From: an uncultured Dysosmobacter sp.
GTDB lineage: Bacteria; Bacillota; Clostridia; Oscillospirales; Oscillospiraceae
Reading direction: 5' to 3'
NCBI GenBank assembly: GCA_934565855.1
Contig: CAKTIO010000007.1
Coordinates: forward strand, 124,001 to 188,000
Length of the DNA stretch: 64,000 nucleotides
Both the position numbers and the translations under genes were made by a program. Below the pieces are notes generated by a model, which saw only the letters and a list, made by a program, of their open reading frames with translations, was not told the origin of the DNA and made no database searches. Below are positions 22,848-31,285 of the stretch, one piece after another. Positions within the stretch are counted from its first letter, which is position 1. Each line of letters starts with the position of its first letter.

Positions 22848-24365
22848 TTATTTTACGATCAGGGTTTTTCCGGTCATTTCCTCCGGCTGATTCAGCCCCA
22901 GCACATCCAGAATGGTAGGGGCGATGTCCGCCAGCTTTCCGCCGGTGCGCAGCTCAGAGCCTGCGCCCACCAGAATGAAGGGCACCGGATTGGTGGTGTG
23001 CGCCGTCATGGGAGAGCCATCTGCCTGCTTCATCTGTTCGGCGTTGCCGTGGTCTGCCGTGACCATTGCGATGCCGCCCATTTTCAGCGTAGCGTCAATG
23101 ACCCTGCCCACACACTCGTCCACCGTTTCCACCGCCTTGACAGCAGCGTTGAATACGCCGGTGTGTCCCACCATGTCGCAGTTGGCAAAGTTCAGGATAA
23201 TGACGTCATAGGCGCCGGATTCGATGCGTTCCACACACTGGCGTGCCACCTCCTCCGCGCTCATCTCCGGCTGCAGGTCGTAGGTCGCCACCTTGGGAGA
23301 GGGGACCAGGACCCGGTCCTCGCTAGGGAACTGGGTTTCCGAGCCGCCGTTGAAGAAGAACGTCACATGGGCGTATTTCTCTGTTTCGGCAATGCGCAGC
23401 TGAGTCAATCCCATTTTGCTGAGGTATTCGCCCAGCCCGTTTTCCACGCAGACCCGGGGAAACGCCACCTGCACGTTGGGCATGGAGGCGTCATACTCCG
23501 TGTTGCAGACGAAGTGAACGGGGAAATACTGGCGGGTAAAGCCATTGAATTCCGGGTCCACCAGCGTCCGGGTGATCTCCCGGGCGCGGTCCGGGCGGAA
23601 GTTGAAGAAGATCACGCTGTCGTTGTCGGAAATGGTGCCGTCCTGGTCGCAGACCACCGGCTCCACGAATTCATCGGTAACGTCCCGGTCATAGGAGTTC
23701 CGGACAGCTGCCACCGGGACCGGATTGTATGCGGCGCTCTCACCGTAAACCATAGCGTCATATGCCTGCTCGACCCGGTCCCAGCGCTTATCCCGGTCCA
23801 TTGCGTAATAGCGCCCCATGACCGTGGCGATTTTGCCCACGCCCAGTTCCCGGCACTTTTCCACCGTCTGCGCCACATAGTCCGCGCCGGAGGTGGGAGA
23901 AACGTCCCGTCCATCCAGAAAGGCGTGGATATAGACCTTTTCCAGTCCCTGGTCCTTTGCCAGCTGAAGCAGGGCAAACAGGTGGCTCAGGTGGGAGTGT
24001 ACGCCGCCATCGCTCAAAAGTCCCATCAGGTGCAGCGCTGTGCCCTTTTCCCGGCAGGACTGCATCGCGTCCAGATACGCCTGGTTCTGGAAGAAGGAGC
24101 CGTCGGCAATGGCGTTGCTGATGCGGGGCAGGTCCTGAAAGACCACCCGTCCGCCGCCGATGTTGGTATGCCCCACCTCGCTGTTGCCCATCTGTCCCTC
24201 CGGCAGACCCACGGCAAGTCCGGATGCCTCCAGCTCCGTGTGGGCATACTCGGCAAATAACCTGTCCAGACGAGGGGTGCTGGCGGCGGCAACAGCGTTT
24301 CCATCGGCTTCGGCACGAAGACCGAACCCGTCCATGATGATGAGGGTTGTTGGTGTTTTGTTCAT
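22848..24365 (-). CDS. gpmI: 2,3-bisphosphoglycerate-independent phosphoglycerate mutase
   Basis: A 505-residue alkaline-phosphatase-superfamily mutase converting 3-phosphoglycerate to 2-phosphoglycerate, Mn-dependent. The first metal site IIMDGFG is at 9-15, catalytic Ser62 in GNSEVGHTNIG, the substrate site DGRDVSPTSG mid-protein and the second metal site ITADHGNAE-type (VTADHGNAEQM) near residue 440. It is full length. It lies downstream of tpiA with a 115-base gap that contains two GC-rich hairpins; pgk-tpiA-gpmI run in pathway order on the minus strand. Confidence 0.97.
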   Translation of the reverse strand: MNKTPTTLIIMDGFGLRAEADGNAVAAASTPRLDRLFAEYAHTELEASGLAVGLPEGQMGNSEVGHTNIGGGRVVFQDLPRISNAIADGSFFQNQAYLDAMQSCREKGTALHLMGLLSDGGVHSHLSHLFALLQLAKDQGLEKVYIHAFLDGRDVSPTSGADYVAQTVEKCRELGVGKIATVMGRYYAMDRDKRWDRVEQAYDAMVYGESAAYNPVPVAAVRNSYDRDVTDEFVEPVVCDQDGTISDNDSVIFFNFRPDRAREITRTLVDPEFNGFTRQYFPVHFVCNTEYDASMPNVQVAFPRVCVENGLGEYLSKMGLTQLRIAETEKYAHVTFFFNGGSETQFPSEDRVLVPSPKVATYDLQPEMSAEEVARQCVERIESGAYDVIILNFANCDMVGHTGVFNAAVKAVETVDECVGRVIDATLKMGGIAMVTADHGNAEQMKQADGSPMTAHTTNPVPFILVGAGSELRTGGKLADIAPTILDVLGLNQPEEMTGKTLIVK

Positions 24366-24480
24366 ATATTATCTCCGTTCCAACGCCGTGCGTCCCGCTG
24401 CCGGAGAAGACTCCGGCAGGGCGCGTTTCTGTGGCGCGCGGCGAAAACTTTTCACCGGGGAGAGCTTTTCTCCCCGGGGG

Positions 24481-25254
24481 TCAGTCCTGATTGGCTGCGT
24501 TGATGATATCCACGAACTGGTCGGGCTTCAGGGCGGCGCCGCCGATGAGTCCGCCGTCGATGTCCGGCTGTGCCAGCAGCTCGGAGGCGTTCCGGGGATT
24601 CATGGAGCCGCCGTACTGAACGGTGACGCTGCGGGCGACCCGTGCGCCGTACAGAGAGCGGATGGTGGCACGGATGTTGGAGCAGACCTCACCCGCCTGC
24701 TCCGCTGTGGCAGTTTTGCCGGTGCCGATGGCCCAGATGGGCTCATAGGCAATGATGCAGCGGCGCAGCTTCTCGGCAGGAACGCCGAACAGCGCGCTCT
24801 TGACCTGCAGGGCGATCCAGTCGTTGGTGATACCGGCTTCCCGCTGCTCCAGAGACTCGCCCACGCAGATGATGGGGGTCATTCCGGCGGACAGCACGGC
24901 GTGGACCTTCTTATTCACAGTGGAATCTGTCTCGCAGAAATACTGCCGACGCTCAGAATGACCGACGATGACATACTTCACGCCCAGATCCTTCAGCATC
25001 TCGGCGGAGACCTCACCGGTGTAAGCGCCCTTTTCCTCAAAGTAGACATTTTCCGCACCCACGGAGACCCGCAGGTCCTTGAATGCCTTCATGGCGACGG
25101 AAATGTTGCAGGCGGGGACGCAGATCAGGGTGTCGCACCACTTGGCGCGGGGCATGATCTTCTTCAGCTCTTCAGCGAACTTCTTGGTCTCCGTTGCCGT
25201 CATGTTCATTTTCCAGTTGCCGGCAATGACAGTTTTGCGATATCTGCGATTCAT
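24481..25254 (-). CDS. tpiA: Triosephosphate isomerase
   Basis: A 257-residue TIM barrel interconverting dihydroxyacetone phosphate and glyceraldehyde 3-phosphate. Catalytic Lys15 (GNWKMN), His99 (VGHSERR) and Glu171 (AYEPIWAIGTGK) are all present, as is the phosphate-binding GGAAL at the end. GAGAAAAG precedes the ATG at 25254. It is between pgk and gpmI with gaps of 117 and 115 bases, probably an operon with processing sites. Confidence 0.98.
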   Translation of the reverse strand: MNRRYRKTVIAGNWKMNMTATETKKFAEELKKIMPRAKWCDTLICVPACNISVAMKAFKDLRVSVGAENVYFEEKGAYTGEVSAEMLKDLGVKYVIVGHSERRQYFCETDSTVNKKVHAVLSAGMTPIICVGESLEQREAGITNDWIALQVKSALFGVPAEKLRRCIIAYEPIWAIGTGKTATAEQAGEVCSNIRATIRSLYGARVARSVTVQYGGSMNPRNASELLAQPDIDGGLIGGAALKPDQFVDIINAANQD

Positions 25255-25371
25255 TTTCTCTTTTCTCCTTTTATGACTATCTAAAAAGCAGCCACCCTTC
25301 CGGAAGGGGAACGATCCCGCTTCCGTGCGCGCCGCCTCAGGCGGGCGGAAAGGGCTGCCTGCAAGCGGGGG

Positions 25372-26640
25372 TCAGCGGTCCAGCAGGCACGCTACGCCCG
25401 GCAGCTCCTTGCCCTCCAGAAATTCCAGAGAGGCACCGCCGCCGGTGGAAATGTGGGTCATCTGCGCGGCGTAGCCCAGCTGCTCTACCGCGGCGGCGCT
25501 GTCGCCGCCGCCGACGATGGTCACCGCACCGGATTCCGCCAGAGCCTTTGCCATAGCGCGGGTGCCGCCGGCGAAGGCTTCAAACTCAAACACGCCCATA
25601 GGACCGTTCCACACCACGGTCCCGGCGTTCTTCACTGCGGAGCAGAACAGCTCCACGGTTTTGGGACCGATATCCAGTCCCTGCATATCTGCGGGAATCG
25701 CCATCGTGTCCACGACCACGGGCTCCGCGTCGGCGGAGAACTCCTTTGCCGCCAGTGTATCCACCGGCAGCAGCAGCTTTACGCCCTTGTCCTTTGCCTT
25801 CTGGAGCATTTCCAGAGCGTAGGGCTCCCGGTCCGCCTCCAGCAGGGATTTGCCGATCTGTCCGCCCTGGGCTGCGGCAAAGGTGTATGCCATGCCGCCG
25901 CCTATGATAACGGTGTCCGCCCTGTCCAGAAGGTTGTTGATAACGTTGATCTTGTCAGACACCTTGGCTCCGCCCAGCACCGCCACGAAGGGGCGCTTGG
26001 GGTCGTCCAGTGCCTTGCCCATGACCTCCAGCTCCTTGGCAACCAGCAAACCGGACACGGCAGGCAGGTAAGCCGCCACACCAGTGGTGGAGGCGTGGGC
26101 GCGGTGAACGCTGCCGAAGGCATCGGACACAAACAGCTGGGCAAGACCGGCGAGCTTTTTGGAAAGCTCCGGGTCGTTCTTGGTCTCACCCTTTTCAAAG
26201 CGGGTGTTTTCCAGCAGCAGGATCTCGCCGGGCTGCAATGCCGCCGCCTTGGCGCAGGCGTCGGGTCCCACCACGTCGGCAGCAAACTGGACCTCCTGCC
26301 CCAGCAGCTCAGACAGGCGCTTTGCCACGGGAGCCAGCGTCAGCTTCTGCAGAGACCTTTTCCAGCTCTCTTCGGTGAGGGTGGCGGGGTCCTTGCCCTT
26401 TTCCGTCTGCTTCTTGACATAGGTCTGGAAGGTGGCGGCGGGCTTGCCCAGATGAGAACAGGCGATGACTGCGGCGCCGTGTTCCAGCAGATAGCGGATG
26501 GTGGGCAGGGCGGCGACGATCCGCTTGTCGCTGGTGATCTCGCCGGTGGTCTTATCCTGCGGAACGTTGAAGTCGCAACGCAGCAGGACCTTTTTGCCCT
26601 GAACGTCCACATCCAGAACAGTCTTTTTATTATAGTTCAT
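25372..26640 (-). CDS. pgk: Phosphoglycerate kinase with an N-domain insertion
   Basis: A 422-residue kinase making ATP from 1,3-bisphosphoglycerate. N-domain motifs are [14 protein letters not shown] and [10 protein letters not shown]-domain motifs are [19 protein letters not shown] and GGGDSAAAV. Typical bacterial Pgk is about 395 residues; here an extra charged stretch of roughly 25 residues (about 70-95, [20 protein letters not shown]) sits between SHLGKP and the LAPVAKRL helix, close to the substrate site. Related clostridial Pgk proteins may share it. The start at 26640 is preceded by AGGAGGC. Confidence 0.97.
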   Translation of the reverse strand: MNYNKKTVLDVDVQGKKVLLRCDFNVPQDKTTGEITSDKRIVAALPTIRYLLEHGAAVIACSHLGKPAATFQTYVKKQTEKGKDPATLTEESWKRSLQKLTLAPVAKRLSELLGQEVQFAADVVGPDACAKAAALQPGEILLLENTRFEKGETKNDPELSKKLAGLAQLFVSDAFGSVHRAHASTTGVAAYLPAVSGLLVAKELEVMGKALDDPKRPFVAVLGGAKVSDKINVINNLLDRADTVIIGGGMAYTFAAAQGGQIGKSLLEADREPYALEMLQKAKDKGVKLLLPVDTLAAKEFSADAEPVVVDTMAIPADMQGLDIGPKTVELFCSAVKNAGTVVWNGPMGVFEFEAFAGGTRAMAKALAESGAVTIVGGGDSAAAVEQLGYAAQMTHISTGGGASLEFLEGKELPGVACLLDR

Positions 26641-26699
26641 AAAAGCCTCCTGTTTTTCATCAGAAGAATTTCACGGGGTCTCAGGATCAAACGCCGGGG

Positions 26700-27200
26700 T
26701 CAGGGCGTGGGTGTTCCCGCCATCTCTCCGGTTCCCTGAAGACCCGGAAAGCCTGTCTGCCGCAGCGCCTCGTAAACGCACACTGCCACCGTGTTGGAGA
26801 GGTTCAGGCTTCTTGTCTGAGACCGCATAGGCAGACGGATGCACCGGTCCCGGTACTCCTCCCGGAAGGCAAGGGGCAGTCCGGCGGTCTCCTTGCCGAA
26901 GAACAGCCAGCTGTCCGGAGTGAACACCGCCTCCTGATAGGAGCGGGGCGCCTTGGTGGTGGTCAGCCACAGGTCCCGGCGGGCTTCCGGGCGGCGGGTG
27001 AAGAAATCGTCCAGATTTTCATAGTCAAAGACCTCCACCAGGTGCCAATAGTCCAGTCCGGCGCGCTTCACGGCTTTGTCGGAAATATCAAAGCCCAGAG
27101 GACGGACCAGATGCAGCCGGCTGCCGGTGGCAGCGCAGGTCCGGGCAATGTTTCCGCAGTTCTGCGGGATCTCCGGCTCCACCAGAACGATATTCAGCAT
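26700..27200 (-). CDS. trmL: tRNA (cytidine/uridine-34 2'-O) methyltransferase TrmL
   Basis: A 166-residue SPOUT methyltransferase that modifies the wobble 2'-OH of tRNA-Leu species with SAM. MLNIVLVEPEIPQNCGNIAR opens the protein; FGKETAGLP and the C-terminal knot LPMRSQTRSLNLSNTVAV are the SAM-binding trefoil knot. About ten extra residues follow the usual end. AAAGGAGG precedes the ATG. It is first in the minus-strand run, 59 bases ahead of pgk, and has its own promoter. Confidence 0.95.
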   Translation of the reverse strand: MLNIVLVEPEIPQNCGNIARTCAATGSRLHLVRPLGFDISDKAVKRAGLDYWHLVEVFDYENLDDFFTRRPEARRDLWLTTTKAPRSYQEAVFTPDSWLFFGKETAGLPLAFREEYRDRCIRLPMRSQTRSLNLSNTVAVCVYEALRQTGFPGLQGTGEMAGTPTP

Positions 27201-27231
27201 CGGGACCGCCTCCTTTTTGCAAGCAGGGTTT

Positions 27232-27260
27232 ATTGTAATCCATTACACACACAAATTCAA
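27232..27260 (-). promoter_or_regulatory. Promoter of the trmL-pgk-tpiA-gpmI run
   Basis: On the minus strand TTGAAT (27255-27260), 17 bases, TACAAT (27232-27237). It is 32 bases before the trmL start. Confidence 0.72.
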
Positions 27261-27543
27261 CTGTAAAATGAGAAGAAAAACGGATTTTCATAAGAAACCA
27301 CCACAAAACGGGCTTGAATTTTGCAAAATGCCGAAAAACAGCCGGGGCGGCGGAGCCTTCTGCCGGGAAAAACGACGGAAAGGAGGCGGAAAGACCCGGG
27401 ACACCCCGGTTTTTCCCGGGAATCCGGTCAAACTGCCAAAAAGACTGGGAAAAATTCTATCAATGATTTCCGTGTGTAGACTGGATTTTTACAGGAACTT
27501 TGCTATAATGATATCATCTGATGCTAAGGAGGGGGATACACCC
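27261..27543 (+). promoter_or_regulatory. Intergenic region with the glmU promoter
   Basis: Between the divergent promoters the stretch 27290-27470 has no convincing gene, only GC-rich self-complementary sequence (CCCGGG and CCGG repeats with T5 near 27400-27430, possibly a terminator of a short RNA). The glmU promoter has TATAAT at 27503-27508, with a weak -35 (TGGATT, 16 bases upstream), and AAGGAGGGGG follows. Confidence 0.6.
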
Positions 27544-28680
27544 ATGAATCAGGCACGCGCCATTTTGCTGTTGAATGAACCGGTATCCTCCGACCCGTTG
27601 GAAAAACCGCTGATGCTGAAAGCCATGCTTTTCTGTCCCATCCTGACGTGGGTGAGCGAAAAACTGAAGGCCGATGGTGTGAAGCGGTTTTTTGTTGCCT
27701 GTGACCCGGCGTTTGCACAGGATGTGCGCGGCTGCTTCGCTCCGGAGGATGACGTGGTCGTCTCCGCCGACCGCGGCGCGCTGCTGGATTTTCTGCGGGA
27801 GGACGGCAGGGTCGCCGTGATCCCGGGACCTGTGGTGCCGGTGGAGACGGACCTGGAGGTGGAGGAGAACTGCGCCTTTTCCGCGGAAGCTGCCAGCCTC
27901 CGCAAAAGCTGGGAGGATCCGGATACGGCAAAGGTGGCAGGCGCACGCTCGCTGCCGGGCTTTGCCTCGGTGGACAGCTTTTTGGACGTGCAGGACCTTT
28001 CCTCCCTGTGCCGCAACGACGTGGTGGACCGCCATATGGCAAACGGCGTGGTGTTCACGGACCGCTATGCGGTCTATCTGGACCCCCGGGTCTCCATTGG
28101 ACAGGGAACGCTGGTGCTGCCGGGAACCATACTCCGGGGGAAGACCTCCATTGGCTGCAACTGCGAGATCGGTCCCAACGCCATGATCCGCGACTGCGTG
28201 GTCGGAGACGGTTCGACCGTCAACGCATCTCAATTAAATGAAAGCACCGTGGGCTGCCGGACCAACATCGGTCCCTTTGCCTACGTCCGCCCCGGCTCTC
28301 AGATCGGCGACGATATCAAGGTGGGCGATTTTGTGGAGGTCAAGAACTCCACTATCGGAAACGGGACAAAAATCTCGCATCTGACCTATGTGGGCGACAG
28401 CGACGTGGGAGAGAAGGTCAACTTCGGCTGCGGCACTGTTACCACCAATTACGACGGCTTCCGGAAATACCGCTGCACCATCGGTGACAGGGCATTTCTG
28501 GGCTGCAATACCAATCTCATCGCCCCGGTCACCGTGGGCGAGGGGGCGTATACTGCCGCAGGCAGCACCATCACCAGCGAGGTCCCGCCGGACGCGCTGG
28601 CGGTTGCCCGGGCGCGGCAGAAGAACCTGGAGGGCTGGGCGGCGCGCCGCCGCCGTCAGCACGAGGGCGAAAAGAAATAA
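27544..28680 (+). CDS. glmU: GlmU-like glucosamine-1-phosphate N-acetyltransferase lacking an active uridylyltransferase domain
   Basis: A 378-residue protein. From about residue 170 it matches the GlmU left-handed beta-helix: HMANGVVFTDRYAVYLDP, IGPFAYVRPGSQIGDDIKVG, catalytic His279 in KISHLTYVGD, NFGCGTVTTNYDG, and the ending ALAVARARQKNLEGWA. The first 145 residues should be the nucleotidyltransferase, but they are about 80 residues short and lack the GxGTRM loop, its lysines and the UTP-binding motifs. The protein can therefore probably make GlcNAc-1-P but not UDP-GlcNAc. It heads the glmU-prs-pth-mfd cluster. ATG at 27544 has AAGGAGGGGG; the long upstream extension of the frame is not coding. 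Confidence 0.86.
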   Translation: MNQARAILLLNEPVSSDPLEKPLMLKAMLFCPILTWVSEKLKADGVKRFFVACDPAFAQDVRGCFAPEDDVVVSADRGALLDFLREDGRVAVIPGPVVPVETDLEVEENCAFSAEAASLRKSWEDPDTAKVAGARSLPGFASVDSFLDVQDLSSLCRNDVVDRHMANGVVFTDRYAVYLDPRVSIGQGTLVLPGTILRGKTSIGCNCEIGPNAMIRDCVVGDGSTVNASQLNESTVGCRTNIGPFAYVRPGSQIGDDIKVGDFVEVKNSTIGNGTKISHLTYVGDSDVGEKVNFGCGTVTTNYDGFRKYRCTIGDRAFLGCNTNLIAPVTVGEGAYTAAGSTITSEVPPDALAVARARQKNLEGWAARRRRQHEGEKK

Positions 28681-28740
28681 CACCGTTTGATCTTAATATT
28701 CACATACGAGAAGAAAAGACAAGAAAGAGGGAGCTCGCAT

Positions 28741-29700
28741 ATGATTTCTCACGGCAAGGACATCAAAGTTTTCACTGGCAACGCCAACCCGCAGCTGGCA
28801 GAGGAGATCTGCAAGCTGATGGGCACCAAGCTGGGCGAAGCGGAGGTCGGCACCTTCTCCGACGGGGAGATTTTCGTTTCCCTGTATGAGACGGTCCGCG
28901 GCAGCGACGTGTTCGTCATTCAGTCCACCTGCAATCCGGTCAACAACAACCTGATGGAGCTGCTCATCATGATCGACGCGCTGAAGCGCGCCTCTGCGGG
29001 ACGCATCACCGCTGTGATGCCCTATTACGGTTATGCCCGTCAGGACCGCAAGGCAAAGGCACGCGATCCCATCACCGCCAAGCTGGTGGCAAACATGCTC
29101 ACCGCCGCCGGCGCAGACCGTGTGCTGACGATGGACCTGCACGCCTCTCAGATCCAGGGCTTCTTCGACATTCCCGTGGACAATCTGGCAGGCAATCCCA
29201 TTTTCGTGGACTACTACGCCAAGAAGTTCGGCTCCGAGTGCGAGAACATGGTGGTGGTCTCTCCCGATGTGGGCAGCGTGGCACGCGCCCGTGCCTTCGC
29301 CCAGAAGCTGCACATGCAGCTTGCCATCGTGGATAAGCGCCGCCAGAAGGCGAACCAGTGCGAGGTCATGAACGTCATCGGCGATGTGTCCGGCAAGGAC
29401 TGCATCATCTTCGACGACATGGTGGACACCGGCGGGTCCCTGTGCAACGCCGCCAAGGCTCTGGTGGAAGTGGGCGGCGCCAAGAGTGTTCACGCCTGCG
29501 CCTCTCACGGTGTGCTGTCCGGTCCCGCTATCGAGCGGATCAACAACAGCGTCATTCAGGAGCTGGCTCTGCTGGATACCATTCCCCCTGTGGACACTGG
29601 TCTGAGCAGCAAGCTGAAGTATCTGTCTGTTGCGCCCATGTTCTCCGAGGCAATCGAGCGCATCTATCAGGAGGTCTCCATCTCCAAGCTGTTCCGCTGA
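28741..29700 (+). CDS. prs: Ribose-phosphate pyrophosphokinase
   Basis: A 319-residue PRPP synthase, joining ATP and ribose 5-phosphate for nucleotide, His and Trp synthesis. Motifs are FSDGEIFV, the RQDRKAKARDPITAK catalytic flexible loop, DLHASQIQGFF (metal/ATP), and the PRPP site CIIFDDMVDTGGSLC. Standard length for the class I enzyme. ATG at 28741 follows GAAAGAGGGAG. It is 60 bases after glmU; prs next to glmU is a classic Firmicutes arrangement. Confidence 0.98.
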   Translation: MISHGKDIKVFTGNANPQLAEEICKLMGTKLGEAEVGTFSDGEIFVSLYETVRGSDVFVIQSTCNPVNNNLMELLIMIDALKRASAGRITAVMPYYGYARQDRKAKARDPITAKLVANMLTAAGADRVLTMDLHASQIQGFFDIPVDNLAGNPIFVDYYAKKFGSECENMVVVSPDVGSVARARAFAQKLHMQLAIVDKRRQKANQCEVMNVIGDVSGKDCIIFDDMVDTGGSLCNAAKALVEVGGAKSVHACASHGVLSGPAIERINNSVIQELALLDTIPPVDTGLSSKLKYLSVAPMFSEAIERIYQEVSISKLFR

Positions 29701-29738
29701 GAACGGCTTTGGGACGGATCAGACCCGATAAGGTTTTG

Positions 29739-29769
29739 AACGGCGGGAAAGGCATCTTTCCCGCCGTTT
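29739..29769 (+). terminator. Hairpin between prs and pth
   Basis: AACGGCGGGAAAG pairs with CTTTCCCGCCGTT around 4 bases. Only three T follow, so it may be a partial terminator or a processing site inside the cluster. Confidence 0.6.
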
Positions 29770-29814
29770 CCCTCTGTGAAGAAGGAAACGGTAACAGAAA
29801 AAAGGAGCAATAGT

Positions 29815-30405
29815 ATGTTATTTGCAAAAAAGCCCTCCGGAGTGGAGTGGCTGGTGGCGGGATTGGGCAATCCCGGGGAAAAATACGCCCGTACCCGGCA
29901 CAATATGGGCTTTCTCACGATGGATCTGCTGGCGGAGGAAAAGAAGATCAAAATCGACCGCATCAAGTTCAAGGCGGTAACGGCGCAGGCGGAACTGGGC
30001 GGTGCCCGGTGCCTGCTGATGAAGCCCCAGACCTTTATGAACCTTTCCGGTGAAGCCATCGGCGAGGCGGCGCGGTTTTACAAGATCCCGGCGGACCATG
30101 TGCTGGTGATTTATGACGACATCTCCCTGCCCATTGGCAAGATCCGTATCCGCCCCTCCGGCAGCGCCGGGGGACACAACGGCATCAAAAGCATCATTGC
30201 CCACCTGGGTACGGACCAATTTCCCCGCATCAAGATCGGCGTGGGTGCGCCGCAGGAAAAGGACGGGATGATCGACTGGGTCATCGGCGAGCCGTCCCAG
30301 GCGGAGAAAAAGGTCCTGCTGGACTCCTTCCGGCGGGCGGTGCAGGCGGCGGAGTGCATCATCTCCGATGGCTGCACCAGGGCGCAGAATCAATTCAACG
30401 GATAA
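29815..30405 (+). CDS. pth: Peptidyl-tRNA hydrolase
   Basis: A 196-residue hydrolase releasing tRNA from stalled peptidyl-tRNA. Family signatures are GLGNPGEKYARTRHNMGF with the catalytic His in RHNMG (about residue 31), KPQTFMNLSGEA, IYDDISLPIGKIRIRPSGSA and GGHNGIKSII. ATG at 29815 has AAAGGAG. It is followed 18 bases later by a membrane protein gene and then mfd. Confidence 0.96.
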   Translation: MLFAKKPSGVEWLVAGLGNPGEKYARTRHNMGFLTMDLLAEEKKIKIDRIKFKAVTAQAELGGARCLLMKPQTFMNLSGEAIGEAARFYKIPADHVLVIYDDISLPIGKIRIRPSGSAGGHNGIKSIIAHLGTDQFPRIKIGVGAPQEKDGMIDWVIGEPSQAEKKVLLDSFRRAVQAAECIISDGCTRAQNQFNG

Positions 30406-30423
30406 CGACAGGAGAGAACGCAT

Positions 30424-31242
30424 ATGATTTCATGGCTCAACCGGCACCGTCTGGTCATGCCGCTGACAGCCGGCGTGGTGTTCGTCGTGCTGCTGGCGGG
30501 ACCCTTCCGCGAGGACCTGCTGGGCTGGCGTACAATGGCGGCAGCGGCGCTGCTGATTGCCGCCACCGTGCTGGCGCAGACCTCCATGATCGTGGGAGAG
30601 GAGCGGGCGGCACTGCTGGCAATGGAAAACTGCGACCCGGAGCCGCTGCTGAATTTCAGCCGGGATATGGCGAAGGCGTATCCCCCGGGCTTTCTCCGCA
30701 AGGGACAGTTCTGGCTGGGAATGAAGCTGAACGAAATGGCGGCGCTGTGCGACCTGGGCAGGCTGTGGGACGCCGGACAGGTGCTGGAGGAGGTCGCCCC
30801 GCGGCTGGAACAGATGCCGGAGGAAATGCAGGTGCTGGTCCGGATCAACGAGGCGGCACTGCGGCTGATGCAGAAACGTCCACAGGATGCTAAGCGGCTG
30901 CTGGAATCCGCCCGGGCGGACATGGCGGCGCTGCCTATGCGGGAGCCGCAGCGGAAGCGCTGGACCACTGCCATTGACCATTGCTGGTGGGATTACCGGC
31001 TTCAGACCGGGGGTGCCAGTCAGGAGCTGTGTAATCAGGCGCAGCGCCGGCTCCAGCGGGCGCAGGACCTGCGGTCCCAGGTGGCGGCACGGCTGTGCCT
31101 GGCACAGTGCCTGACCGGACTGGGACGCACGGAGGAGGCGCGGACGTACCTTCGTTTTGTAGAGGAAAACACCGGCGGCATGGAGCAGCTCCGCCGGGAG
31201 GCAGAGGAGGTCCGGCGGCAGCTGCTCCAGCGGGAGGGCTGA
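30424..31242 (+). CDS. Membrane-anchored TPR-like protein of unknown function
   Basis: A 272-residue protein with two hydrophobic segments at the N-terminus (about 10-27 and 37-56) and a long helical cytosolic part (about 60-265) with repeat-like Ala/Leu helices (LCDLGRLWDAGQVLEEVAPR, ARLCLAQCLTGLGRTEEART) that resemble tetratricopeptide repeats. No catalytic motif is seen. It sits between pth and mfd, 43 bases ahead of mfd, so it is co-transcribed with translation and repair genes; this does not reveal its task. CAGGAGAG precedes the ATG. Confidence 0.75.
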   Translation: MISWLNRHRLVMPLTAGVVFVVLLAGPFREDLLGWRTMAAAALLIAATVLAQTSMIVGEERAALLAMENCDPEPLLNFSRDMAKAYPPGFLRKGQFWLGMKLNEMAALCDLGRLWDAGQVLEEVAPRLEQMPEEMQVLVRINEAALRLMQKRPQDAKRLLESARADMAALPMREPQRKRWTTAIDHCWWDYRLQTGGASQELCNQAQRRLQRAQDLRSQVAARLCLAQCLTGLGRTEEARTYLRFVEENTGGMEQLRREAEEVRRQLLQREG

Positions 31243-31285
31243 CACAGCGGTCCGGAGACACCATAGACAGGAGCGGAGAAAGGGC

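Noticed and set aside
27076..27543. An N-terminal extension of the GlmU frame of about 156 residues
   Set aside because: It crosses the promoter and has no family resemblance; a strong ribosome site precedes the ATG at 27544.
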